Below, one piece after another: positions 1 to 6,927 of a stretch of DNA of 15,750 nucleotides; positions within the stretch are counted from its first letter, which is position 1; every line of letters begins with the position of its first letter. This DNA is from Bacteroidota bacterium (lineage in GTDB: Bacteria; Bacteroidota; Bacteroidia; NS11-12g; UBA955). The stretch is from positions 1 through 15,750 of the forward strand of contig RGEC01000024.1 of NCBI GenBank assembly GCA_009918425.1, given 5' to 3'. A program made the translations under genes and the position numbers. The notes under the pieces are model-generated. The model did no database searches. It saw only the letters and a list, made by a program, of their open reading frames with translations, and was not told where the DNA came from.

Positions 1-1
1 A

Positions 2-331
2 TTTGCCGATTTTTTAGAAGATGAGGCACACTACCTTGCCCTGCCCAAATTTTATGAACAAAAGCGGGATTTTTTCCGTGATTTGATACAAGGGTCCCGT
101 TTTAAAATACTGCCCTGTTCAGGTTCTTATTTTCAGTTGCTGGGTTATGATAAAATAAGTCAGGAACAGGATTATGAACTGGCTGTAAGGCTTACCAAAG
201 AAAATAAAATTGCTGGGGTTCCCGTGAGTGTTTTTTACCATGATAAAACAGATAACAGGGTCTTGCGCTTTTGCTTTGCCAAAAACGAAGATACATTAAC
301 CAAAGCAGCCGGGATATTATGCAGACTTTAA
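2..331 (+). CDS. ybdL: Methionine (glutamine-type) aminotransferase, C-terminal fragment
   Basis: This is the last ~109 residues of a class I/II PLP-dependent aminotransferase; the 5' part, including the PLP lysine, lies outside the window. The fragment runs in one open frame from base 2 to TAA at 329-331. It contains the C-terminal small-domain signatures of the YbdL/methionine aminotransferase group: a helix FADFLEDEAHYLALPKFYEQ, then ILPCSGSYFQLLGYD, the segment GVPVSVFY, and VLRFCFAK, whose Arg normally binds the substrate alpha-carboxylate. The family transaminates 2-oxo-4-methylthiobutanoate to methionine, often with glutamine as amino donor. The next gene encodes the omega-amidase that removes the 2-oxoglutaramate formed, and the two genes overlap by 13 bases, which supports this role over a generic aspartate aminotransferase. 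The assignment is from remembered family patterns; kynurenine or glutamine transaminase activity is possible. Confidence 0.85.
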   Translation, partial: FADFLEDEAHYLALPKFYEQKRDFFRDLIQGSRFKILPCSGSYFQLLGYDKISQEQDYELAVRLTKENKIAGVPVSVFYHDKTDNRVLRFCFAKNEDTLTKAAGILCRL

Positions 332-1086
332 ATATACGCGCTATACAATTGGATATACTTTGGGAAAACCCTAAGGGAAACCTGGATAAGCTTTCGGCCA
401 TGCTTAATAATGCAGAGGCCGGCGAACTGGTTGTGTTGCCTGAAATGTTTGCTACAGGTTTTAGCATGCAACCTGAAAAAATAGCGCAGTCTATGAATGG
501 CGAAATTGTTTCATGGATGAAAGAAAAAAGTGCGGGCAAAATGATTTGCGGAACTGTTGCTATTGAAGATGGGGGAAAATACTACAATCGCTTTTTGGCT
601 TGTTTTGAGGGAGAAGTAATTTCTACCTATGATAAACGGCACCTATTCAGCTTTGCAGGAGAAGACAAACACTATACAGCAGGGAAAACCCTAACTTTTT
701 TTGAATACATGGGTTGGAAAATCAAACCGCTAATATGTTACGATTTGCGTTTCCCTGTGTGGTGCAGAAACACGGAAGAAGCCGATCTGATGATTTTTTG
801 TGCAAATTGGCCCGAAGTAAGAATACAGGCATGGAATGCATTGTTGCCCGCCAGGGCAATTGAAAATCAATGTTTTGTTTTGGGCGTAAACAGGGTAGGG
901 GTAGATGGTAATGGTTTAAACCACAATGGCTTTACACAGTTATGTGATCCACTGGGTATCAAAATCAGTCGTGAAAGGGATTCATCAGAATATTTAACAT
1001 TCTCAATTAATAAGGAAACTATCCAAACAATTAGAATGAAATTTCCATTTAGTAAGGATTCAGATTTATTCGAAATAACAGGTTAA
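319..1086 (+). CDS. yafV: Omega-amidase, nitrilase superfamily (YafV/NIT2-like)
   Basis: A 255-residue carbon-nitrogen hydrolase predicted to hydrolyse 2-oxoglutaramate (or 2-oxosuccinamate) to 2-oxoglutarate and ammonia in the cytoplasm. The nitrilase catalytic triad is visible: Glu42 in LPEMFATGF, Lys106 in YDKRHLF and Cys140 in LICYDLRFP. The motif CANWPEVR (161-168) and the segment ARAIENQCFVLGVNRVG are also characteristic of the YafV group. Length matches the family. I chose ATG 319 because the protein then begins directly with the first beta strand (TLNIRAIQLDI); the frame is open further upstream to 271 but that stretch lies within the aminotransferase gene and has no family counterpart. 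The start lies 13 bases before the end of the aminotransferase stop codon, suggesting translational coupling. Downstream it converges with the XRE gene at 1110. Confidence 0.88.
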   Translation: MQTLNIRAIQLDILWENPKGNLDKLSAMLNNAEAGELVVLPEMFATGFSMQPEKIAQSMNGEIVSWMKEKSAGKMICGTVAIEDGGKYYNRFLACFEGEVISTYDKRHLFSFAGEDKHYTAGKTLTFFEYMGWKIKPLICYDLRFPVWCRNTEEADLMIFCANWPEVRIQAWNALLPARAIENQCFVLGVNRVGVDGNGLNHNGFTQLCDPLGIKISRERDSSEYLTFSINKETIQTIRMKFPFSKDSDLFEITG

Positions 1087-1109
1087 CAATTCAATACCTA
1101 ACTTGCATT

Positions 1110-1328
1110 TTACTGATAATCGTACAGCAAATCACACATTTTAATATCTAAGATAGCACACACTTTACGTATCCGGTCAATGGTCATTTTTTCAGGCATT
1201 TTTTCACACAGCGAATAAGACTGTTGTGTAATGTGTAATTTTTTAGCAATATACTCTTGACTAAATCCTCTTGTGGCTCGGATGGCCCTGATTTTTTCGG
1301 AGAGAGTGGGTTTGTTGCTTGCTTTCAT
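1110..1328 (-). CDS. Small XRE-family (HTH_3) transcriptional regulator
   Basis: A 72-residue protein that is almost entirely one Cro/C1-type helix-turn-helix domain. Residues 9-67 follow the HTH_3 pattern: LSEKIRAIRATRGFSQEYIA, then the recognition helix region HITQQSYSLCEK and a final helix ending in CDLLYDY. It is probably a DNA-binding repressor or activator; the target cannot be inferred. It stands alone between the converging omega-amidase gene and prfB transcribed in the same direction, with 212 AT-rich bases upstream. A near-match to the -7 box (TTACTTTG on the minus strand, 1350-1357) sits 21 bases before the start but has no -33 partner. An antitoxin role is possible, but no toxin-like ORF is adjacent. 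Confidence 0.75.
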   Translation of the reverse strand: MKASNKPTLSEKIRAIRATRGFSQEYIAKKLHITQQSYSLCEKMPEKMTIDRIRKVCAILDIKMCDLLYDYQ

Positions 1329-1540
1329 TATATCAGTTTATTTGCCTCGCAAAGTAAATACCACAATACAAGTATAGATAGTACTTAACAATGTCGTGTT
1401 GTTTGGTTGAATTTTTCTTACTTAAACGCTTATATATCAACAATGTGTAACATTTAGTTTAAAAAAGCTATACGAATATAGTATGTTAATTTTATTTAAC
1501 AAAATATTGCAACATGATCAATATCGCATTCAAAATAGAA
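1329..1540. other. AT-rich intergenic region with two AACAATGT palindromic sites
   Basis: This 212-base gap upstream of the XRE gene and downstream of prfB has no convincing coding frame. It contains AACAATGT twice (1387-1394 and 1439-1446). Each copy is part of a small inverted repeat: AACAA-7-TTGTT at 1387-1403 and AATGT-3-ACATT at 1442-1454. These are plausible operator half-sites for the adjacent XRE regulator, but in such AT-rich DNA short palindromes also occur by chance. No strong terminator for prfB is visible; a short all-AT-rich inverted repeat (AATAGA/TCTATT) overlaps its stop codon. Confidence 0.35.
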
Positions 1541-2657
1541 TTAATCTATTATAATACCGCCTTTTTTCACCTCACCTCCCGACGCTAACAATAAATAACT
1601 TTTAATAAAAGGCCATAAATCACCATCCATAACATTCTGAATATTGCTGGTTTCCTCTCCGGTTCTTACATCTTTCACCAGTTTATAGGGATGAAAAACA
1701 TAATTCCGAATTTGCGAGCCCCATTCTATTTTCATTTTTGAATCTTCAATAGCCGCCCTTGCTGCATTTCGTTTCTGAATTTCTAATTCATATAATCTGC
1801 TTTTAAGCATTTGCATGGCACGTTCGCGGTTTGCCAGCTGGCTTCTTTCTACCTGACACACCACCACAATTCCGGTTGGAATATGAGTAAGCTGTACTTT
1901 GGTTTCTACTTTGTTTACGTTCTGACCGCCTGCACCACCGCTTCGGCTGGTTTGGAGTTCAACATCTGCAGGTTTAATATCAATTTCAATGCTATCATCT
2001 GCCATGGGATAAACATAAACGCTGGCAAAAGAAGTATGTCTGCGGGCATTGCTGTCGAAAGGGGAGATGCGCACCATACGATGCACTCCATTTTCCCCTT
2101 TGAGGTAGCCAAAAGCAAAAGCCCCATCAATTTCCAGGCTCACACTTTTTATTCCGGCAACTTCACCGTCGGTTCTTTCCAGTTCTGATATTTTGAAACC
2201 GTTTTTCTCGGCCCACATGAGGTACATACGCATCAAAATCTCTGCCCAGTCGCAGCTTTCTGTTCCACCGGCCCCGGCGTTGATTTCCAGTACACAACCC
2301 AGATGATCTTCTTCACTCTGCAACATGTTACGGAATTCCAGATCTTCTACGGTCTGACAAAGTTGTGCATACTGTTTATCAATCTCTTCTGAAGTGGCTT
2401 CTCCGGCTTCGGCAAACTCCACCAGCACATCCAGGTCATCAAGCCCCGAAGTGCAAGCAGCATAAGCATCTGTCCAGCTTTTCTTTTCTTTAAGTTTCTT
2501 TAAGTGAGCCTCTGCTTTTTTGGGATCATCCCAGAAATTGGGATCCAGGGTGCGTTCTTCCGCGTCGGCTATTTCGGCAATCTTTCTATCGATGTCAAAG
2601 ATACCTCCTCAGGGCTTCAACACGGCCCCTTATATCTTTATGCTGATCGGTATTCAT
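1541..2657 (-). CDS. prfB: Peptide chain release factor 2, with programmed +1 frameshift
   Basis: RF2 recognises UGA/UAA stop codons and triggers peptide release. Translation starts at ATG 2657 (MNTDQHKDIRGRVEALRRYL), reaches an in-frame TGA at 2597-2595 after 20 codons, shifts +1 and continues DIDRKIAEIADAEE to the stop at 1541, giving 371 residues, the usual RF2 length. Diagnostic motifs are the RF2 tripeptide SPF within RISPFDSNARRHTSF and the catalytic GGQ within RSGGAGGQNVNKVE. The uninterrupted frame alone opens only near 2600, and its first plausible GTG start is at 2428, which would drop most of domain 1. Start is 28 bases after the photolyase stop, so readthrough from that gene is possible, but a perfect -7 box (TATCTTTG, 2669-2662) sits just before the ATG. 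Confidence 0.96.
2594..2609 (-). promoter_or_regulatory. prfB programmed +1 frameshift site
   Basis: On the minus strand the sequence reads AGG AGG TAT CTT TGA C. An SD-like AGGAGG lies three bases before the slippery codon CTT, followed by the poor-context UGA C. This is the canonical bacterial RF2 autoregulatory element: when RF2 is scarce the ribosome pauses at UGA, the peptidyl-tRNA-Leu slips from CUU to UUU and reading continues with GAC. The downstream +1 frame (D-I-D-R-K) joins exactly to a normal RF2 sequence, so this is a functional recoding site rather than a sequencing error. Confidence 0.95.
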
Positions 2658-2661
2658 GGCA

Positions 2662-2669
2662 CAAAGATA
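2662..2669 (-). promoter_or_regulatory. Putative prfB -7 promoter box
   Basis: TATCTTTG on the minus strand matches the Bacteroidota -7 consensus TAnnTTTG exactly and ends four bases before the prfB ATG (2657). No TTTG is found at the expected 19-21 bases upstream, so the promoter is incomplete by consensus. If used, the transcript would be leaderless or nearly so. Confidence 0.4.
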
Positions 2670-2685
2670 CGGCAATTTGCAGGTA

Positions 2686-4011
2686 CTAAATACGGCTGTT
2701 GGGACCCACAGCCTTTTGGTATACTTCCAGGCAACGTTTGCGCGCCACTTCGTGCTCAACAACCGGTCTTGCATACTGCAGGGAGTTCCATTCCGGAATC
2801 CAGTGTTTTATATAAAGTGCATCAGGATCGAATTTAAGGGTTTGAAGATGCGGATTGAACACCCGAAAATAAGGTGCAGCATCAACGCCTGATCCGGCAG
2901 CCCATTGCCAGCCACCATTGTTACTGGCCAACTCAAAATCCAGCAGGTGGCGTGCAAACCAAGCCTCGCCCCAGCGCCAGTCTATGAGCAGATGCTTGGT
3001 GAGAAAACTGGCCACAATCATACGTACACGGTTGTGCATAAATCCCGTCGACAACAATTCCCGCATGCCGGCATCCACAATGGGATAGCCCGTTTCTCCT
3101 TTGCACCATCTATCAAATTCTTCGGGGTTGTTTCGCCACTCGATGCGGTCATACTTGGTTTTGAAAGACTCATTTACCACCCGGGGGAAATGCCAGAGTA
3201 TCTGCATGTAAAACTCACGCCAGATAAGCTCATTAAGGTATTTTTCGGATAATTGCATGGCAGTTTTGGCTAGTTTACGGATGCTGATGGTTCCAAAACG
3301 CAGGTGTACACTCATTCGGGTTGTACCACGCACAGAAGGTATGTCGCGTTGATGTTCATACGCTTTGATTATGTCCTTATCGGGTGTGATTGCCGGAAAT
3401 TCAAAATCGAAATGGTCAAACCCCATTTCTTCCAACGTAGGCAACGGCAGGGCTTTATCTTTTAAGTAAAATTCTGTCAGCGATTCAGAAGGAAAGGGAT
3501 TCAGCATTTCGGGTTTAAATTGCGATTTCCAGCGTTTACTGTAAGGAGTATAAACCGTGTAAGGAGTTCCGTCGTCTTTCACCACCTCGCTGCATTCAAA
3601 AATTACCTGGTCCTTGAATTGTAGGAAGCTTACTCCTTTTGTCTTACAAAGGACAGATATTTCATTATCCCGCTTCAGGGCATAAGGTTCATAATCTTTA
3701 TTGGTAAATACCGATCGAATATTTCCTGAGTTCAATAAACTTTCCCAGATTTCTCCGGCATTGCCATAAAATACCCAAAGGTCGCTGCCCAAAGACTGCA
3801 ATTGTTTTTTAATGCGGTTTAATGCCAAATGAATGAACAATACACGCCTGTCTTTGGGATTATCCAGTTTATCAAGAATCTGTCTGTCGAAAATAAAAAT
3901 GGGCTTCACGGGCAAGCCGCTGTGCAAGGCTTGGAAAAGAGCATGATTATCTTCGGTTCTCAGGTCGCGCCTGAACCAGAATATGTTATGTATTGGGTTT
4001 GAAGATGTCAT
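2686..4011 (-). CDS. phr: Class I deoxyribodipyrimidine photolyase
   Basis: A 441-residue cryptochrome/photolyase family flavoprotein, predicted to repair UV-induced cyclobutane pyrimidine dimers using blue light. The N-terminal antenna-binding Rossmann domain starts with IFWFRRDLRTEDNHAL (10-25). The C-terminal FAD domain contains TRMSVHLRFGTIS (231-243), LIWREFY (262-268), GETGYPIVDAGMREL (305-319), FMHNRVRM (324-331) and NNGGWQWAAGSGVDAAPYFR (364-383). The electron-transfer tryptophan triad is intact: Trp368, Trp345 and Trp302, corresponding to Trp382/359/306 of the E. coli enzyme. The start overlaps the end of the SDR gene by 26 bases, indicating a shared transcript. The divergent cobalamin-type MerR gene next to that SDR suggests light-controlled expression. 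CPD rather than 6-4 specificity is the likelier reading, based on the WREFY and DWRWGE contexts, but is not proven. Confidence 0.92.
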   Translation of the reverse strand: MTSSNPIHNIFWFRRDLRTEDNHALFQALHSGLPVKPIFIFDRQILDKLDNPKDRRVLFIHLALNRIKKQLQSLGSDLWVFYGNAGEIWESLLNSGNIRSVFTNKDYEPYALKRDNEISVLCKTKGVSFLQFKDQVIFECSEVVKDDGTPYTVYTPYSKRWKSQFKPEMLNPFPSESLTEFYLKDKALPLPTLEEMGFDHFDFEFPAITPDKDIIKAYEHQRDIPSVRGTTRMSVHLRFGTISIRKLAKTAMQLSEKYLNELIWREFYMQILWHFPRVVNESFKTKYDRIEWRNNPEEFDRWCKGETGYPIVDAGMRELLSTGFMHNRVRMIVASFLTKHLLIDWRWGEAWFARHLLDFELASNNGGWQWAAGSGVDAAPYFRVFNPHLQTLKFDPDALYIKHWIPEWNSLQYARPVVEHEVARKRCLEVYQKAVGPNSRI

Positions 4012-4894
4012 TCAGTGCGGTTTCAGGTGTTGGGTATAGGTAACCAAATCCGGCCTGCAAAAGTTTTTCAGCACTCACCTGCTGACTGCCACAGGCAAGT
4101 GTTCCCATTTCACCGAGCATAAGTTTTAGCATAAAACAGGGTATGTTGGGATGCAGCGTTTTCCTGCCCCTGGCATTGTCTATGGCACAAACAAGCTGTT
4201 TCATACTCACAACTTGTGGAGCCACTGCATTCCAGATGCCGGATTCTTTTTTGTTGAATACGAAGCGGTATATGCGGCATAAATCTTCCGCATGTATCCA
4301 GGTAAGTTTGTTTTTAGGATGACCGGTTGTGGGGATAACACCCAGGCAGGCTGTTTGCATCATTTTTGCCATAAAACCTTCTCCTTTGTCGAGAACCACC
4401 GGAGTTCTTATAATTTGTGTAATACAGCCGGTATCCTGCCATGCATCAGCCACAGATTCCCAGGCTTTGCAAACTTCAGCCAAAAAATGTTTCCCGGGTA
4501 AATCGCTCTCCGTAAAAATCAAATCCGATGGATTGGGATAATAATCTGTTCCGGAGGCGGTTATGTATGTTTTTGGCAGGTTTTTCTGTTCCAGTAATTT
4601 CTTTAAAAGAAACTGAGAAGTTTCAGTTCGGCTGCCAAGAATTTCCTCTTTATATTGACTAGACCAACGTTGTGCACCCACATTGGCTCCTGCCAGGTGA
4701 ATGACAATATCAATGGGTTGTGTAAAGTTTTTTGGGAAGATTTGCTTTTTTACATCCCAGAAAAAAACTTTTTGTTTAACATTTTGTTTAATCTCTGAAG
4801 TGGTTAATATACTTACATCCATGCCCTCCTCCTTTAACATGGGTACCATTCTCTTTCCGAGCATGCCGGTAGCACCGGTAATTAAAATGTTCAT
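3986..4894 (-). CDS. TIGR01777-type SDR epimerase-like protein (YfcH/SulA group)
   Basis: A 302-residue extended short-chain dehydrogenase. Residues 1-13 are a nucleotide-binding strand-loop with TGATGMLG (Gly7, Gly10, Gly13), and residues 66-88 carry the group signature HLAGANVGAQRW followed by EEILGSR. The segment TASGTDYYPN (112-121) occupies the usual SAIGYYG position: the Ser and double Tyr are kept, but G is replaced by D. The C-terminal part (from about 250, IPCFMLKLMLGEM through EKLLQAGFGYLYPT) is the DUF1731 domain. The enzymatic function of this family is poorly known. In many bacteria it accompanies photolyase and a CarH/LitR regulator among light-induced genes. Here it overlaps photolyase by 26 bases and starts only six bases from the divergent MerR ATG. 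Confidence 0.85.
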   Translation of the reverse strand: MNILITGATGMLGKRMVPMLKEEGMDVSILTTSEIKQNVKQKVFFWDVKKQIFPKNFTQPIDIVIHLAGANVGAQRWSSQYKEEILGSRTETSQFLLKKLLEQKNLPKTYITASGTDYYPNPSDLIFTESDLPGKHFLAEVCKAWESVADAWQDTGCITQIIRTPVVLDKGEGFMAKMMQTACLGVIPTTGHPKNKLTWIHAEDLCRIYRFVFNKKESGIWNAVAPQVVSMKQLVCAIDNARGRKTLHPNIPCFMLKLMLGEMGTLACGSQQVSAEKLLQAGFGYLYPTPETALNDIFKPNT

Positions 4895-4900
4895 ACTACT

Positions 4901-5866
4901 ATGAGTGCAAAAGAAACAAACAACGGATCAAATATGTTCGACCCCCGCAAATCAAAAAAAGATTTCAGGGACAAATACTTCATCAAAGATATTGAGAACA
5001 TAACCGGTATTAAAGCTTACACCATTAGAATTTGGGAACAACGCTATGATATGCTGACACCCAAACGTACCGATACCAATATCAGGTACTACGAGGAAGA
5101 TGATCTTAAATATCTTATGAATGTAAGTATTCTGAATGCCAACGGATACAAAATCAGCAAGATTGCCAAAATGAGCAGGGAAGAGGTTCAGCGTCAGACC
5201 CTTTCCATTAGCGAAGGCAGCAGCAAATACGAAAACCAGATTCAGGCCCTTACCACAGCCATGCTTTCTTTTGATGAGAAAGAATTTAATAAAATTCTCA
5301 GTATCAGTATTTTGAAAGTAGGAATGGAAGAAACGGTTACACAAATTATTTTTCCATTCATGCAACATGTAGGTGTATTGTGGCTCAGTGGCAGTATACA
5401 TGTGGCTCACGAGCACTTTATAACCAATATTATCCGTCAGCGAATGTATGTGTCGCTGGATCAGGTTAATCCGAACCCATCTCCGTTATCTAAAAAATTC
5501 CTGCTTTTTGTGCCCAATGGTGAAAATCACGATCTGAGTCTTCTGTTTGCGGCTTATATCCTCAAAACCAAAGGACAGCAGGTAATTTACCTCGGTACAT
5601 CCACGCCGCTGGAAGATTTAAATAAGGTATTCAAGCTGCACCGTCCGGATGCCGTATTTTGCGCCATTACCGGTAGCAATTCTCCTGTACCTATTCAGGT
5701 GTATGTTCACAGCTTACAACGCACATTTCCCGGAACACCTGTTCTGCTAACGGGTAAGCAGGTAATTCGCCGCAGAGATTTGAAATTGCCTCAGGGTATT
5801 AGGGTAGTAGCCTCTCCCGACGAGTTTAATGAGGCCATTGAAGAAATTACAGGCCAAAACGGTTGA
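4901..5866 (+). CDS. MerR-family regulator with CarH/LitR-like cobalamin-binding region
   Basis: A 321-residue regulator. Residues 25-95 form the MerR winged helix (KYFIKDIENITGIKAYTIRI, then WEQRYDMLTPKRTDTNIRYY). Residues 110-185 resemble the B12-binding four-helix bundle, with the conserved spacing W161-x9-E171-H172 (W...AHEH) that shields the upper face of adenosylcobalamin in CarH. From 198 on there is a Rossmann-like B12-binding domain with GENHDLS (207-213); His210 would be the lower axial ligand. In CarH-type proteins this motif ends in Gly (ExHxxG); here it is Ser213. The family represses light-inducible genes in the dark and releases DNA when light destroys its cofactor. ATG 4901 leaves six bases to the divergent SDR gene; an internal ATG at 4934 is an alternative start. 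Its end overlaps the converging oxidoreductase by 20 bases. Confidence 0.88.
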   Translation: MSAKETNNGSNMFDPRKSKKDFRDKYFIKDIENITGIKAYTIRIWEQRYDMLTPKRTDTNIRYYEEDDLKYLMNVSILNANGYKISKIAKMSREEVQRQTLSISEGSSKYENQIQALTTAMLSFDEKEFNKILSISILKVGMEETVTQIIFPFMQHVGVLWLSGSIHVAHEHFITNIIRQRMYVSLDQVNPNPSPLSKKFLLFVPNGENHDLSLLFAAYILKTKGQQVIYLGTSTPLEDLNKVFKLHRPDAVFCAITGSNSPVPIQVYVHSLQRTFPGTPVLLTGKQVIRRRDLKLPQGIRVVASPDEFNEAIEEITGQNG

Positions 5867-6899
5867 TATCTACATCCTTATTGAGTGGTATTCCGTTGCA
5901 CAGAAAGTCTGCCATCATGGGAGAAAGCCAAGGAATCAGGCTGCTGCCCTTGCTGCCCAATCCATTATAAATAAATATTCCCCGTTCAATTGAATGTTCA
6001 CCCAGATAAGGTCTGCGGCCTTCTACGGTTGGTCTCACGCCCCGTCTGTGGTTTATAAGTTTGAAGGTTATGTTGGTCCAGGTGCGAATTTGCTCCTGTA
6101 GTATTTCGGCATCTTCTTGTAATGGCACGGTTTCAAGACTTCCCTTGTGAAAAGTACTTCCCGCTAACCACTTGCCTTTTCCATCGGGGACCAGCCAGAT
6201 TCTGTTTTTATACAGTGCCTCAGGCAAATCCTCATCAAAGGCAAGGGTTAGAATATCACCGGCAGTGGGATGAAATTGTAGTTTTTGAAACCATGGATTT
6301 TCCAAAACCTTTATTCCTTCACAAAAAACAATACCATCAGCCTTGTATTCGCCATACTGCCATTGGTTTTCTGCCCTTTTTAGTGAGGCGTACTTAAATT
6401 CTGTCTTTGCTATAATAATGCGGCTTTTTAGCCATTCTTCTGCAGCCTTTAGAAATGCAACGGTGTCCAGGCGGGCACAATGCAAAATGTTTGTATGTGC
6501 GTATTTTGAAGAAATGCCTTGTAATTTATTTTGGCTCAGAGCATCAATCCAGGGCTTCATTTCCGTTGTCTGCGAGCGCAATTGCCAGAATTCGGCCGTG
6601 TCAGGATTAGGGTGAATCTGATAACCTGTTAATGGCTGATAAAACGAGGCATTCAGCCTGTTCTCCCATCCCATATACCATGGAACAATCAGCGGAAAAA
6701 TTTTTTCGCCCATCCAGGTAAGCCTTACACCCTTGGGAACAATGGGATGTATAATGCCCGCCGCCACCCTGCTGCTCGAGGATGGCTCGGGTTTGTCCAG
6801 CAAGACCAGGTTTTTACCACGCAAGGTTAGCTCAAGCGCCAGGGAAATACCTGCCAGACCTCCGCCCACAATGATATAGTCTGTTTTTTGACTTGCCAA
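5847..6899 (-). CDS. FAD-dependent oxidoreductase (DAO family)
   Basis: A 350-residue flavoprotein of the D-amino-acid oxidase/glycine oxidase/MnmC C-terminal superfamily. The N-terminal dinucleotide fold reads YIIVGGGLAGISLALELTLR (8-27), with Asp35 at the end of the second strand to bind the ribose. SSRVAAGIIHP (42-52) is the FAD-contacting loop; FHPTAGDILTL (209-219) and the C-terminal RRGVRPTVEGRRPYLG and YNGLGSKGSSLIPW (311-324) close the cofactor site. It is probably a cytoplasmic amine or amino acid oxidase/dehydrogenase; the substrate cannot be inferred. It lacks the methyltransferase half of MnmC. The stop region overlaps the end of the MerR gene tail to tail. Its start is separated by 28 bases from the divergent beta-barrel gene. 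Confidence 0.82.
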   Translation of the reverse strand: MASQKTDYIIVGGGLAGISLALELTLRGKNLVLLDKPEPSSSSRVAAGIIHPIVPKGVRLTWMGEKIFPLIVPWYMGWENRLNASFYQPLTGYQIHPNPDTAEFWQLRSQTTEMKPWIDALSQNKLQGISSKYAHTNILHCARLDTVAFLKAAEEWLKSRIIIAKTEFKYASLKRAENQWQYGEYKADGIVFCEGIKVLENPWFQKLQFHPTAGDILTLAFDEDLPEALYKNRIWLVPDGKGKWLAGSTFHKGSLETVPLQEDAEILQEQIRTWTNITFKLINHRRGVRPTVEGRRPYLGEHSIERGIFIYNGLGSKGSSLIPWLSPMMADFLCNGIPLNKDVDINRFGL

Positions 6900-6904
6900 G
6901 ATTT

Positions 6905-6919
6905 AATTTGCAACAAATT
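6905..6919. promoter_or_regulatory. Inverted repeat in divergent intergenic region, possible back-to-back -7 boxes
   Basis: The 28-base gap between the oxidoreductase and the beta-barrel gene holds a perfect inverted repeat, AATTTG-CAA-CAAATT. Read on the plus strand it gives TTAATTTG and on the minus strand GAAATTTG, each one base away from the Bacteroidota -7 consensus TAnnTTTG. No -33 element at 19-21 bases is seen for either. It may be a shared divergent promoter or operator. Confidence 0.3.
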
Positions 6920-6927
6920 TCCTATAA

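Noticed and set aside
1110..1328. XRE protein as antitoxin of a toxin-antitoxin pair
   Set aside because: No small toxin-like ORF lies next to it; neighbours are the omega-amidase and prfB.
1534..1550. Inverted repeat AATAGA-ATTAA-TCTATT at the prfB stop as terminator
   Set aside because: Almost all A-T pairs and overlapping the stop codon; too weak to call.
1811..2188. Open frames on the plus strand opposite prfB (also 2504-2892, 2905-3252 opposite photolyase)
   Set aside because: They are antisense to clearly conserved genes, show no recognisable family and have composition expected of a shadow frame.
2595..2597. In-frame TGA near the start of prfB as evidence for a pseudogene
   Set aside because: It is the canonical programmed frameshift stop, with SD-like element and CTT slippery codon in the correct positions.
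4866..4880. Direct repeat CCGGTA-GCA-CCGGTA near the divergent MerR/SDR starts, considered as an operator
   Set aside because: It encodes the Thr-Gly-Ala-Thr-Gly of the SDR nucleotide-binding loop, so the repetition is explained by the protein.
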